Below are positions 36,076 to 45,342 of a DNA stretch of 64,000 bases, piece by piece; the first letter of the stretch is position 1, and every line of letters starts with the position of its first letter. The stretch is from NCBI RefSeq assembly GCF_009671245.1, contig NZ_VTFS01000006.1:141532-205531 (forward strand), given 5' to 3'. Source of the stretch: Marinicella rhabdoformis. Its GTDB lineage: Bacteria > Pseudomonadota > Gammaproteobacteria > Xanthomonadales > Marinicellaceae. The notes beneath the pieces were generated by a model. The model was not told the DNA's origin. It ran no database searches and worked only from the letters and a program-made list of their open reading frames with translations. The translations under genes were made by a program, and so were the position numbers.

Positions 36076-37476
36076 ATGACACAGGTTTCAATCAAAAGCG
36101 CATTGGCAGGCGATCATGCTGTCAACAGCGAAGTGACCATCAAAGGATGGATCCGAACAACCCGCGACTCTAAAGGCGGCTTTTCATTTTTGGTCGTTCA
36201 TGACGGCTCATGTTTCGATGGCATCCAAGTGGTTGCTAATAACGAATTGCCTAACTATGATGAAGAAGTATTGAAGTTGTTTACCGGCTGTTCTGTGATC
36301 ATCAACGGTACACTGGTAGAATCTGGCGGCAAAGGCCAAAGCTTTGAAATCCAAGCGAGCCATGTTGAAGTGGTTGGTTGGGTTGAAAATCCAGACACCT
36401 ACCCTGTTCAACCGAAACGTCACACCATGGAATTTTTACGTGAGCAGGCCCATTTGCGCCCTCGTACCAATACGTTCAGTGCCATGATGCGCGTGCGCAA
36501 TACCATGGCTCAAGCGGTACATCAATACTTCAATGAAAACGGCTATTTTTGGTTGCACACGCCGATCATCACAGCCAGTGATTGTGAAGGTGCTGGTGAT
36601 TTGTTCCGCGTTTCTACATTAGACATGATGAACTTGCCTAAAGACGACAAAGGCAACATCGATTACAGCAAAGACTTTTTCGGCAAAGAAGCGTACTTGA
36701 CGGTATCAGGTCAGTTGAATGCTGAGACCTATGCCTGTGCTTTAAGCAAAGTTTATACTTTTGGCCCAACATTCCGTGCAGAAAACTCACACACCCAAAG
36801 ACATTTGGCTGAGTTCTGGATGATTGAACCTGAAGTGGCGTTTGCTGACTTAAATGACGCGGCTCAATTGGGTGAAGACTTCCTGAAATTCATCACCAAA
36901 AAAGTACTGGAAAACAACATGGATGACATGGGTTTTTTCAACAGCTTTGTAGACAAACAAGCAATCAAGCGTTTAGAAACATTACAAGATGACACTTTCG
37001 AACGCGTTGACTATGCGGATGCTTTGGAGATTCTGAAGAACTGCGGTGAGAAATTCGACTACGAAGTCAAATGGGGCCTCGATTTACAAACTGAACACGA
37101 ACGTTTCTTGACAGAAAAACACTTTAAGAAGCCCATCGTTGTGATGAACTACCCTGAAGAAATCAAGCCTTTCTATATGCGCATGAACGATGACGGTAAA
37201 ACCGTAGCCGCCATGGATGTATTGGTTCCAGGCATTGGTGAAATCATGGGGGGTGCGCAACGTGAAGAGCGTTTGGATTATTTGTTGAAACGCATGGATC
37301 ACCATGGCTTGAATCAAGAAGAATACAAATGGTACACCGACCTCAGGCGTTATGGCACCGTGCCACATGCCGGTTTTGGTGCAGGTTTTGAGCGATTGGT
37401 CAGTTACGTGACTGGACTGTCTAATGTCCGTGACGTGATTGCCTTCCCAAGAACACCGGGCTCTGCCAAATTTTAA
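36076..37476 (+). CDS. asnS: Asparagine--tRNA ligase
   Basis: 466 residues, standard bacterial length. Cytosolic class IIb aminoacyl-tRNA synthetase: an N-terminal OB-fold anticodon domain (about 1-115) and a catalytic domain with motif 2 around [22 protein letters not shown] and motif 3 at [19 protein letters not shown]. The end [11 protein letters not shown] is typical of AsnS and not of AspS. No frameshift or odd feature. Confidence 0.97.
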   Translation: MTQVSIKSALAGDHAVNSEVTIKGWIRTTRDSKGGFSFLVVHDGSCFDGIQVVANNELPNYDEEVLKLFTGCSVIINGTLVESGGKGQSFEIQASHVEVVGWVENPDTYPVQPKRHTMEFLREQAHLRPRTNTFSAMMRVRNTMAQAVHQYFNENGYFWLHTPIITASDCEGAGDLFRVSTLDMMNLPKDDKGNIDYSKDFFGKEAYLTVSGQLNAETYACALSKVYTFGPTFRAENSHTQRHLAEFWMIEPEVAFADLNDAAQLGEDFLKFITKKVLENNMDDMGFFNSFVDKQAIKRLETLQDDTFERVDYADALEILKNCGEKFDYEVKWGLDLQTEHERFLTEKHFKKPIVVMNYPEEIKPFYMRMNDDGKTVAAMDVLVPGIGEIMGGAQREERLDYLLKRMDHHGLNQEEYKWYTDLRRYGTVPHAGFGAGFERLVSYVTGLSNVRDVIAFPRTPGSAKF

Positions 37477-37489
37477 ATAGAAAAAACAG

Positions 37490-37518
37490 GCCAATCCAAA
37501 GACCCTCTTTGGATTGGC
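37490..37518. terminator. Long hairpin after asnS
   Basis: GCCAATCCAAAGA and TCTTTGGATTGGC form a 13-base perfect stem with a three-base loop. No T run follows on the plus strand; the A run before it would make a T tract on the minus strand. It probably ends asnS transcripts by stem strength or processing, but it is not a textbook terminator. Confidence 0.5.
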
Positions 37519-37656
37519 TACTTCACAAATCTACTCTAAAAACATCCATAAGGCATTGATATAACTAAATTCGACAGCCTTTACATGACCTTTGACCTAT
37601 GCCATTTAACCATTGGCAAGCTTTACAATGTAATGTCCAAAATAAGAGGATATTCC

Positions 37657-40600
37657 ATGCACAAAGTCAGTCAGTTGGCCTTGTTGACCGCCGCCATATT
37701 TGCATCGCAGCCGAGTCAAGCCAACGCCCTACCCACAGCCACTATCAACGGCATAGCCGATGAACGTTCTCCGGTGATGGCATTAACCCATGCCACCATC
37801 CATGTCAACAGCACCACAGTATTAGAAGATGCCACATTGGTGATACAAGGTGACCGCATTTTATCTGTCAGTGATGACAACAAATACCCACAAAATGCCC
37901 AAGTCAAAGATTACACTGGCATGCACCTATACCCTGGGTTTATTTTGTTAGACAGCCATGTGGGCATGCCCGAAATGGACAAAAAACCACCATTCAGATG
38001 GGGTAAAAAAGAAACCATTCAAAGCACAAAAAAAGGTGCCTATAACGCCAATGAAGCGATCAAAGCCTCATTCAGCGCTGCCGATGTATTTACGGCCGAT
38101 GCCAAAAGCAACAAAACACTGCGAAGCAATGGCTTTACCAATGCATTAACTTACCAACCTGACGGCATCATGCGTGGCACTTCAGCGTTAGTCCATTTGA
38201 ATGAAGACAGCGCCCATCAAGCCATCATCCGCCGTGAAGTTGCACAACACATGAGTTTTGATAAAGGTTCTTCCAAACAAGACTTCCCCGTTTCATTGAT
38301 GGGTGCCGTGGCTTTGATTCGTCAGACCCTGATGGATGCCGACTGGTATAAACAGCAAAATGAAATGATTGACTTGGATTTACAAGCCATCAACGACAAC
38401 AGCAAACTGCCGCGCATCATCAACGCAGACAACTGGCAACAAACAGTTTTGTCAAAAAAAATTGGCACAGAATTTGATGTCAACTTTATCGTCAAAACGG
38501 CCGGTGACTCATACCAAGATGTGGTCGCAGTTTCTGAAACTGGACAACCTTTGATTGTACCCTTGGTTCAAGAAAAAGCACCTGCTGTGAACGACGAACT
38601 GGATTTATGGAATGTCGATTATGAAGACCTTAAAAAATGGCAATTGACACCTTTCAATCCAGCCATCTTGGCTCGCGAAGGTGTTAACTTTGCACTCATT
38701 CCAGCACCTAAAAAAGAAAAAAGCTTTTTGAAAGACCTGAAAAATGCAGTGAAACACGGCTTGGACAAACAAATCGCTTTGGCTTCAATCACCAGCACAC
38801 CTGCCAAATTAATTGGTGACGGTCGCTTGGGTCAATTGAAAAAAGGCAGCTTTGCCAACTTTGTGGTGACCACCGACGGTTTATTCATGAAAGGCAGTGA
38901 AGTCGCTGAAACATGGGTTGCAGGTGACGCCAATCAAGTAGCAGGTATGCCACGCATCAATAATGGCGCATATCAATTAACAATTGATGAGCAAGTCCAT
39001 GACGTTAAAGTCAGCAACAAAGGCGGAAAAATCAGTTTAGCCGCAGCAGACAAAGACAACAAAACCAAATACAAAGTCACGCAAGACAATGACTTCATCA
39101 CCATCAATGTAACCTTGCCAGCTGATGAAGACAGTAAAGAAGCCGCCGATGAACACAAGCTCTTTGGTGTCATCAACAACAAGCAAATTGATGCTTTGAA
39201 AGGCAACTGGTCATTGACCGCATCAAGCGCTGATGATCAAGCCGAAGAAAGCAAGGCTGCCGAAACAAAAGCGATTCCAAGTATCCCAAGACCTTTTTCT
39301 GCTTATGGTTTGGCACAAGTTGACAAAAACAACAATATATTGATCACCAATGCCACAGTATGGACCAATGAAGCTGACGGAATTTTAGAAAATACCGATG
39401 TGTTGGTTAAGAATGGTAAAATCCAAAGTCTTGGAAAAGGCTTAAAAGCTGGAAAAGGTGTTAAAACCATTGACGGTACAGGTAAGCATTTAACATCAGG
39501 TATCGTAGATGAACATACGCACATTGCTTTGTTGTCTGTGAATGACATTGCTGTGAATTCAGCCATGGTTCGCATGGAAGATGCCGTTGATTCACATGAC
39601 ATCAATATTTACCGTAATTTGGCAGGTGGTGTAACCGCAGCCCAATTATTACATGGTTCTGCCAATCCAATTGGTGGCCAATCTGCCTTGATTAAATTGA
39701 AATGGGGTGTTGATGCTGATGAGATGTTGATTGATGGTGCCGATGGCTACATCAAATTCGCCCTCGGTGAAAATGTGAAACGCTCAAGCAGCAATGAATC
39801 CATCCGCTATCCTCTCACTCGCATGGGTGTTGAGCAAGTGTACCGTGATCAATTTACCCAAGCCAAAGCCTATGAGCAAGCTTGGAAAGATTACAACAGT
39901 TTAAGCAGCAGCAAGAAGAAAAAAACCACTGCACCGCGCAAAGATTTGGCTTTAGAAACTTTGGTTGAAATCATGAATAAAGACCGTTTTGTCTCATGTC
40001 ATTCATATGTTCAATCTGAAATCAATATGCTGATGCATGTTGCAGAAGACTTTGATTTCAACATCAACACCTTTACCCACATCTTAGAAGGCTACAAAGT
40101 CGCTGACAAAATGAAAGCACATGGTGTTGGTGGCTCAACCTTTTCTGACTGGTGGGCTTATAAATGGGAAGTGAACTACGCTATACCTTATAACGCCAAC
40201 ATCATGCACAATGCGGGTGTGGTTACAGCAATCAACTCTGATTCTGCTGAAATGTCACGTCGACTGAACCAAGAAGCTGCCAAATCTGTGAAATACGGTG
40301 GCATGAGCGAAGAAGACGCTTGGAAATTGGTGACATTGAACCCTGCTAAGTTATTACATTTAAATGACCGCATGGGATCAGTGAAAACTGGTAAAGATGC
40401 TGACTTGGTGCTGTGGTCTGACAACCCATTGTCTATTTATGCACGCGCCGAAAAAACCATGATAGATGGTGTCATTTATTATGATCGCGACAAGCAAGCT
40501 GACATTGAAGCTGAAATAGACAAAGAAAAAATGGCTTTGGTGAAATTAAGCAAAAATGACAAAGGCCCGAAAAAACCTTTTAAGTCGATGCCAAAACAAC

Positions 40601-40665
40601 TGATGCATTGTGACACGCTCACAGGCTTGGAACACAATGAACGTCATCAGTTTTTAGGAGAATAA
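37657..40665 (+). CDS. Secreted two-domain amidohydrolase family protein
   Basis: About 1002 residues from the ATG at 37657, which follows AAGAGGA and begins a signal peptide ending near SQANA. Two amidohydrolase-superfamily modules lie in tandem. The first (about 35-450) has the barrel entry as L-D-S-H-V-G-M, lacking the normal H-x-H pair. The second (about 555-960) has a full D-E-H-T-H at 620-622, and later histidines (VSCHSYV, FTHILEG) and the metal aspartate in N-S-D-S-A-E. The second is thus the likely metal-dependent hydrolase, resembling imidazolonepropionase/adenosine-deaminase-like enzymes. The ORF opens at 37585 but without a signal. It is followed one base later by a related amidohydrolase-like gene. 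Confidence 0.85.
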   Translation: MHKVSQLALLTAAIFASQPSQANALPTATINGIADERSPVMALTHATIHVNSTTVLEDATLVIQGDRILSVSDDNKYPQNAQVKDYTGMHLYPGFILLDSHVGMPEMDKKPPFRWGKKETIQSTKKGAYNANEAIKASFSAADVFTADAKSNKTLRSNGFTNALTYQPDGIMRGTSALVHLNEDSAHQAIIRREVAQHMSFDKGSSKQDFPVSLMGAVALIRQTLMDADWYKQQNEMIDLDLQAINDNSKLPRIINADNWQQTVLSKKIGTEFDVNFIVKTAGDSYQDVVAVSETGQPLIVPLVQEKAPAVNDELDLWNVDYEDLKKWQLTPFNPAILAREGVNFALIPAPKKEKSFLKDLKNAVKHGLDKQIALASITSTPAKLIGDGRLGQLKKGSFANFVVTTDGLFMKGSEVAETWVAGDANQVAGMPRINNGAYQLTIDEQVHDVKVSNKGGKISLAAADKDNKTKYKVTQDNDFITINVTLPADEDSKEAADEHKLFGVINNKQIDALKGNWSLTASSADDQAEESKAAETKAIPSIPRPFSAYGLAQVDKNNNILITNATVWTNEADGILENTDVLVKNGKIQSLGKGLKAGKGVKTIDGTGKHLTSGIVDEHTHIALLSVNDIAVNSAMVRMEDAVDSHDINIYRNLAGGVTAAQLLHGSANPIGGQSALIKLKWGVDADEMLIDGADGYIKFALGENVKRSSSNESIRYPLTRMGVEQVYRDQFTQAKAYEQAWKDYNSLSSSKKKKTTAPRKDLALETLVEIMNKDRFVSCHSYVQSEINMLMHVAEDFDFNINTFTHILEGYKVADKMKAHGVGGSTFSDWWAYKWEVNYAIPYNANIMHNAGVVTAINSDSAEMSRRLNQEAAKSVKYGGMSEEDAWKLVTLNPAKLLHLNDRMGSVKTGKDADLVLWSDNPLSIYARAEKTMIDGVIYYDRDKQADIEAEIDKEKMALVKLSKNDKGPKKPFKSMPKQLMHCDTLTGLEHNERHQFLGE

Positions 40666-40666
40666 C

Positions 40667-41971
40667 ATGAATAACAACATGAGAAAATTGATCAAAAATA
40701 AAATGATGGTATCTGGATTAATGGCAACCAGCCTTTTAACATGTGCCATGAGTGTTCAAGCATTGACACCCACACCCGCTGCTGAACAAAGCCAAGAAGT
40801 GGTCTTCACCAATGCCACCATTCATGTAGGCAATGGCAAAGTGTTAGAAAATGCCCAGCTGGCTTTTAATGAGGGAAAAATCACCCGCGTTGGACACTTT
40901 AAAATGGCAGCCACCGGAAATGAAGTTAACCTAAAAGGCAAACACATTTATCCTGGGTTCATATTAAGTAACAGCAACCTAGGGCTTACAGAGGTTGATT
41001 CATTTAAAGCCACACGCGACTTCAATGAAACGGGCCAAATGAATCCTAATGTGCGTTCATTAATCGCCTATAACACCGATTCAGAACGCATTCCACCGTT
41101 GCGCTTCAATGGCGTGTTATTGGCACAAACCACACCCAGTGGCGGCTTGGTCAGCGGCACATCTTCAGTAGTGCAATTAGATGCATGGAACTGGGAAGAT
41201 GCAGCGGTCAAAGTTGATGATGGTTTGCATGTGAACTGGCCGGCTAACTGGCGCAAACAATTTGATTGGGCAACTTATACCGTTCAATTGAAACAAGACA
41301 AAAATTACGACAAAAAAATCAGCGCCATTAAAGCTTTGTTTGAAGATGCTAAAAATTCAAACAACAGCGATAATTTGAAATTAGCGTCAGTTCAATCTGT
41401 CTATTCAGGTGACAAAAAAGTCTTTGTACACAGTAACAACCCCAAAGCCATCATTGAATCTGTTAATTACTTCAAAGGTTTGGATGTAGAGCTGGTATTG
41501 GTTACAGGACAAGCTGCCGCAACAGTAAAAGGCTTTATCAAAGACAATAACGTACCCGTTATCATTGAATCTGTTCACGGCTTACCATCGTCTAACGAAC
41601 GTTCAGTTGATGCCGCTTATGCCCTGCCTACAGAATTGGCGCAAGCTGGTATAAATGTGGCCTTGTCTTATCCTGGTTCCATGAGTTCACGTAACCTGGC
41701 GTTCACTGCGGGTACAACAGTAGCCTATGGCAATGACAAAGAAACAGCACTTTCAATGATCACATTAAACCCAGCTAAAATCTTAGGCATAGACAAAGAT
41801 TATGGCTCATTAGAAGTCGGTAAAAGTGCCACACTGTTCATCAGTGAAGGTGATGCCTTAGACATGCGTGGTAATATCCTGACTGAGGCTTATATTGATG
41901 GCAGAAAGATTGAATTGCACACCCGCCAACAAGAACTCAACGACCGTTTTGCGAAAAAATACGCAGAATAA
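40667..41971 (+). CDS. Secreted amidohydrolase-like protein, metal ligands apparently lost
   Basis: 434 residues. The signal peptide ends near VQALT. It has the same superfamily fold as the first half of the preceding protein: VVFTNATIHVGNGKVLENAQL, HIYPGFILSNSNLGL and the C-terminal MITLNPAKILGIDKDYGSLEVGKSATL. At the metal site the expected H-x-H is replaced by N-S-N, and I see no convincing further histidine and aspartate ligands, so it may be a non-catalytic partner. AGGAGA before its ATG overlaps the end of the upstream gene (one-base gap), so both are made together. Closed by a terminator. Confidence 0.85.
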   Translation: MNNNMRKLIKNKMMVSGLMATSLLTCAMSVQALTPTPAAEQSQEVVFTNATIHVGNGKVLENAQLAFNEGKITRVGHFKMAATGNEVNLKGKHIYPGFILSNSNLGLTEVDSFKATRDFNETGQMNPNVRSLIAYNTDSERIPPLRFNGVLLAQTTPSGGLVSGTSSVVQLDAWNWEDAAVKVDDGLHVNWPANWRKQFDWATYTVQLKQDKNYDKKISAIKALFEDAKNSNNSDNLKLASVQSVYSGDKKVFVHSNNPKAIIESVNYFKGLDVELVLVTGQAAATVKGFIKDNNVPVIIESVHGLPSSNERSVDAAYALPTELAQAGINVALSYPGSMSSRNLAFTAGTTVAYGNDKETALSMITLNPAKILGIDKDYGSLEVGKSATLFISEGDALDMRGNILTEAYIDGRKIELHTRQQELNDRFAKKYAE

Positions 41972-41993
41972 TCTGATTGTTGATTGAAAAAAC

Positions 41994-42022
41994 AAAGCCA
42001 CTCAAATTTGAGTGGCTTTTTA
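41994..42022 (+). terminator. Rho-independent terminator of the amidohydrolase operon
   Basis: AAAGCCACTCAAA and TTTGAGTGGCTTT, a 13-base perfect inverted repeat with almost no loop, ending in a T run. Confidence 0.85.
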
Positions 42023-42047
42023 TTGAATATACTATACTCGGAGTAAC

Positions 42048-42503
42048 ATGGAAATAAAAATCAAATACAGCCCCTCAGATTATTTATCAGCAGTTAGATA
42101 TAAATTCAATTACATAGTCCAAGATATTAAAAAGACAGAGTATCCTACATATATTTTTCTTAAAATAGCGTCACCATTAATTATTATAGGGTTAACTATC
42201 AAGGCTTCTGTAACTAGGCTTAAACCAGAATATACTTTTCATATTACAGAAAAAGGAGTTAAACGCAGCCACAATGAACAATCATACTTTTTACCATGGT
42301 CCAGAATCATCAGCTACTGCGAGCTTAGAAAACTAATTCTTCTTGAATTTATCAATGATGATGAAACATCACCCAGTCATCAGCTGCTACCTAAAAAATA
42401 TTTCAACAAGCCACAATTTTCTCAACTAATGTCTTTAATAAATAACAATCACATTCCACATGGGTTGAAACGCAACATCCTGAGCAACTCCGTAAAAAAT
42501 TAA
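42048..42503 (+). CDS. YcxB-like small membrane protein
   Basis: 151 residues. One hydrophobic segment is seen around 42-57 (LKIASPLIIIGLTIKASV). The part after it (FHITEKGVKRSHNEQSYFLPWSRIISYCE) resembles the C-terminal domain of YcxB-type proteins, a beta-rich region with an I-x-x-x-G-V then P-W-S-x-I pattern and a later LLPKKYF. Function unknown. The next gene starts two bases after its stop, so the two form an operon. Confidence 0.6.
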   Translation: MEIKIKYSPSDYLSAVRYKFNYIVQDIKKTEYPTYIFLKIASPLIIIGLTIKASVTRLKPEYTFHITEKGVKRSHNEQSYFLPWSRIISYCELRKLILLEFINDDETSPSHQLLPKKYFNKPQFSQLMSLINNNHIPHGLKRNILSNSVKN

Positions 42504-42505
42504 AA

Positions 42506-42931
42506 ATGAACAAAGCACATAAAAAAAGCTTTAATCAACATGCTTTTATGTCATGTATCATGGCGTCATTTTTAGGCGCTCTACTCTTTCCCTTTTGGAT
42601 GATGGTTTGGGGATTAATCATGGGAGAATCAGTTTTTGTTATTGACCCGACTGTCATTTTTAGCTATTTACTCAGTGCTGGCATGGCTTTTTTCTTTGGC
42701 ACCATACTAATACTTGTTATAGGCTGGCCCACATTGCTGATATTGAATCAATACAAAATCAATCATCCAATGATTGCAAGCTTGTCTGGCTTTGTAATCA
42801 TGCTGATTATTTGGCTTACTTTGTATAGCGGCAGTTTGAATTTCAGGGCTTTATTTGCAGGTTTACTGCTGTGTATGAACGGAGCCACTTTTGGCTTTTT
42901 TGCCAGTTATTTCTCAAGAAATAGAACATAA
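42506..42931 (+). CDS. Small integral membrane protein of unknown function
   Basis: 141 residues with four strong hydrophobic segments (about 15-38, 45-75, 87-105 and 113-135) and a short basic tail (FSRNRT). I do not recognise a family. It is coupled to the YcxB-like gene upstream (gap of two bases), without its own clear binding site. Confidence 0.55.
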   Translation: MNKAHKKSFNQHAFMSCIMASFLGALLFPFWMMVWGLIMGESVFVIDPTVIFSYLLSAGMAFFFGTILILVIGWPTLLILNQYKINHPMIASLSGFVIMLIIWLTLYSGSLNFRALFAGLLLCMNGATFGFFASYFSRNRT

Positions 42932-43043
42932 AATTCACCTTCAAGAATACACATAGCTTTTTAACTCAGGGTTTTGTTTAAAGCTTAAGCTTTATAAAAA
43001 CACTCAAGATCTACCACTCTAATCAGCGGCCTTTATTAAAAAC

Positions 43044-44591
43044 TTAAGATCCAAACATATACACTTTATCATACATTTTACTGCAAACTTCAGGGTCTCC
43101 TTTTATAAGTACTGCGCCTTTTAAGTACAACATATCAGTGTCTAACCATGAAAATGTGATGTCTCTATGGCCTGCCGAAAATTTGATGATACTCAATTTA
43201 AATTCGTTATCAACTGAAGTAAAGCGCCCAGTTTTTATTGATCGACTTGTAGACTTATCCTTGGTGCTGACTCTCATAAAGGAGGCCTCTCCATCCTGCT
43301 TGATATCAATTGCCAGCTTATTTTTTGAGTTTGAAACTTCATAACAACCTTCTATAGAGTGACTTTTATCACCAATGTGGTAAGACTTAAGCATTTTGTT
43401 TTTATCAAACCAAGCTTGGATACTTTGTTGAGAAGAAGCGTGGTCAAACTCCCAAGTATGTTTAGCCAGACCGCCAGGTAAATGGCGAGAAGATTTTGAT
43501 TTACTTTGCATAAAATCATTGATTTCTTTTATGCTGACAGCAGTTTTACGCTCTTTGATAAATTGTTTAAACTTATAAGTTTGGGTTGAATCACTTAAAG
43601 CCGCTTCAAATTCACTGTCATTTGAAGCATATTCATCTGATTCCTTGACGCCATATGCAATTTGCTTAATTTTATTAAGGTACGTGCTGGCTTTATCGCG
43701 TTCAACCATCCCAACTATTCTAAAATAATGTCCATTACTCCGAAATTTTACCATCTGGTAAACCAACAATGACTTACCAGACTCTGAATCAGTTGCGTGA
43801 GCAACAATCTCGACACTTGGTAGTTCAGCTGTGGCTTTTTCTTTAATTTCTTGAAGCTCAATCTCATTCAAATAATTCAACCGTTTGAACAGCATGGTCG
43901 CATATTCAACTTTATCAGCTGCTGTTACTGGCCCCAAAGAAGCCACAATTGAAACATAAGGCTTGCCATTTTTGGGATCGGTGGGCTTACCGTCCACACT
44001 CATCGTGACTGTATTAGGCATATCAAGGCTGCCTTTAACAACCTGTAAACCAGCCACTGTATCAAAAGTAAATGCATGAGTTAAAGAGTTTGGATTGTCA
44101 GTGTCAGACAGTGGTTCGGTAGATTTAATTGAGTCCATCATGGCTTTGTGAAGTATTGAATCATCGCTTGGATAAGTGGCATGAATTAAAATGGTTTTGT
44201 CTTCAAAATGAAGCACCAAGACGATGCGATTTAATTTCTTTTTCAAAACAGTCTGTGTTCCTGTTACCAACAAAGCTTGATCGTCACCAGCTACAGCCAC
44301 TGTTTCACTTTGGATGGACGTAATCCCTTGTTTTACCAACCCTTCAAGCAAATTTTCATTTTTAGTTTGATCCAATGCTTTTTGACGTTCTGCCGGCGAT
44401 TCAGGCAGTGGGAAAGACATGATTATGATTGATGACTGCGTTTCCATTTGAATAAAACCATCATAATCTTCAGATACTGTAAAACCATCGGGCTTTTCCA
44501 GTTTAACTCCAGAAAAAAATTCAACCTTCTCAGCTGAGTGCGAATAAAAGATAAGCAGCACCAATAGACCAACAAGTATTTTCATACACAT
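43044..44591 (-). CDS. Secreted protein of unknown function
   Basis: 515 residues (or two fewer if the Met at codon 3 is used). The signal peptide reads MKILVGLLVLLIFYSHS then mature EKVEFF. The body is mixed alpha/beta, rich in Lys, Asp and Ser, with no cofactor, metal or protease motif that I recognise. About 110-320 holds two stretches resembling stress-induced periplasmic lipoprotein-type beta domains (QTVLKKKLNRIVLVL, YFRIVGMVERDKASTY), and the C-terminus is beta-rich. Single gene on the minus strand, convergent with the membrane pair at 42506. Confidence 0.55.
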   Translation of the reverse strand: MCMKILVGLLVLLIFYSHSAEKVEFFSGVKLEKPDGFTVSEDYDGFIQMETQSSIIIMSFPLPESPAERQKALDQTKNENLLEGLVKQGITSIQSETVAVAGDDQALLVTGTQTVLKKKLNRIVLVLHFEDKTILIHATYPSDDSILHKAMMDSIKSTEPLSDTDNPNSLTHAFTFDTVAGLQVVKGSLDMPNTVTMSVDGKPTDPKNGKPYVSIVASLGPVTAADKVEYATMLFKRLNYLNEIELQEIKEKATAELPSVEIVAHATDSESGKSLLVYQMVKFRSNGHYFRIVGMVERDKASTYLNKIKQIAYGVKESDEYASNDSEFEAALSDSTQTYKFKQFIKERKTAVSIKEINDFMQSKSKSSRHLPGGLAKHTWEFDHASSQQSIQAWFDKNKMLKSYHIGDKSHSIEGCYEVSNSKNKLAIDIKQDGEASFMRVSTKDKSTSRSIKTGRFTSVDNEFKLSIIKFSAGHRDITFSWLDTDMLYLKGAVLIKGDPEVCSKMYDKVYMFGS

Positions 44592-44868
44592 TCTGACATT
44601 TTAAAAATGAGTACTTTAATTTAAATGATATTTATTATTCAATGACTATAATAATAAAATATGACAATAAATTACAGGATGGGGCAGTTCAAAGGTAACA
44701 AAAAAACCTTTATGAAATGGGTGGCTATTTTTCTAGAAAATAAAAAACGCTTTTACATTTTATTCCTCAGTTAATCACAACCGTAAACCCATGATATAAA
44801 ATATTTATATTGAAATTCAATGTTTCATCTCCATGTCTTTTATTCAATTAATTTACATGAGGATATAA

Positions 44869-45312
44869 ATGAACATATATGAAGCGATTAAAGAAGACCA
44901 CAAAATCCAATTGGAATTGCTGGATAAATTAACCGATACCAGTGGTGACAGTGACTTCAGATCCAATATATTTTCACAATTAAAAACCGAATTAGAAGCA
45001 CACGCGAATGCTGAAGAACGTTTTTTTTATGTCTCTTTAATCTACAAAGACAGCACCCAAGAAGATGCCAGGCATGGCATTGCCGAGCACCATGAAATTG
45101 ATGAAATGATTGCTCAACTTGTTGAAACAGACCAAAGCTCATCAGCTTGGTTAAAGTACGCCAAAAACTTACAAGACAAAATCAAACACCATTTGGCAGA
45201 AGAAGAGAAAGATTACTTTCCCATTGCGCAGAAAAATATTTCAGATGACAAAGCTGAAGAATTGGGGCAACAGTACTTGCAATCTATTCAAAGGTTTAGA
45301 GAAAAACTATAA
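44869..45312 (+). CDS. Hemerythrin-domain protein
   Basis: 147 residues, the length of a single hemerythrin domain. Iron ligands of the family are present in order: H11 in KEDHK, H45 in EAHANAEER, the AEHHEID histidines, and H-H-L-A-E-E-E-K-D-Y-F near 107. It binds oxygen, or oxidative and nitrosative species, at a di-iron site. GAGG about ten bases before the ATG fixes the start. It is followed after 30 bases by the BON-MscS channel, possibly as one transcript. Confidence 0.87.
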   Translation: MNIYEAIKEDHKIQLELLDKLTDTSGDSDFRSNIFSQLKTELEAHANAEERFFYVSLIYKDSTQEDARHGIAEHHEIDEMIAQLVETDQSSSAWLKYAKNLQDKIKHHLAEEEKDYFPIAQKNISDDKAEELGQQYLQSIQRFREKL

Positions 45313-45342
45313 ATAAACGCAACAATTTACCTTGGTGATAAC

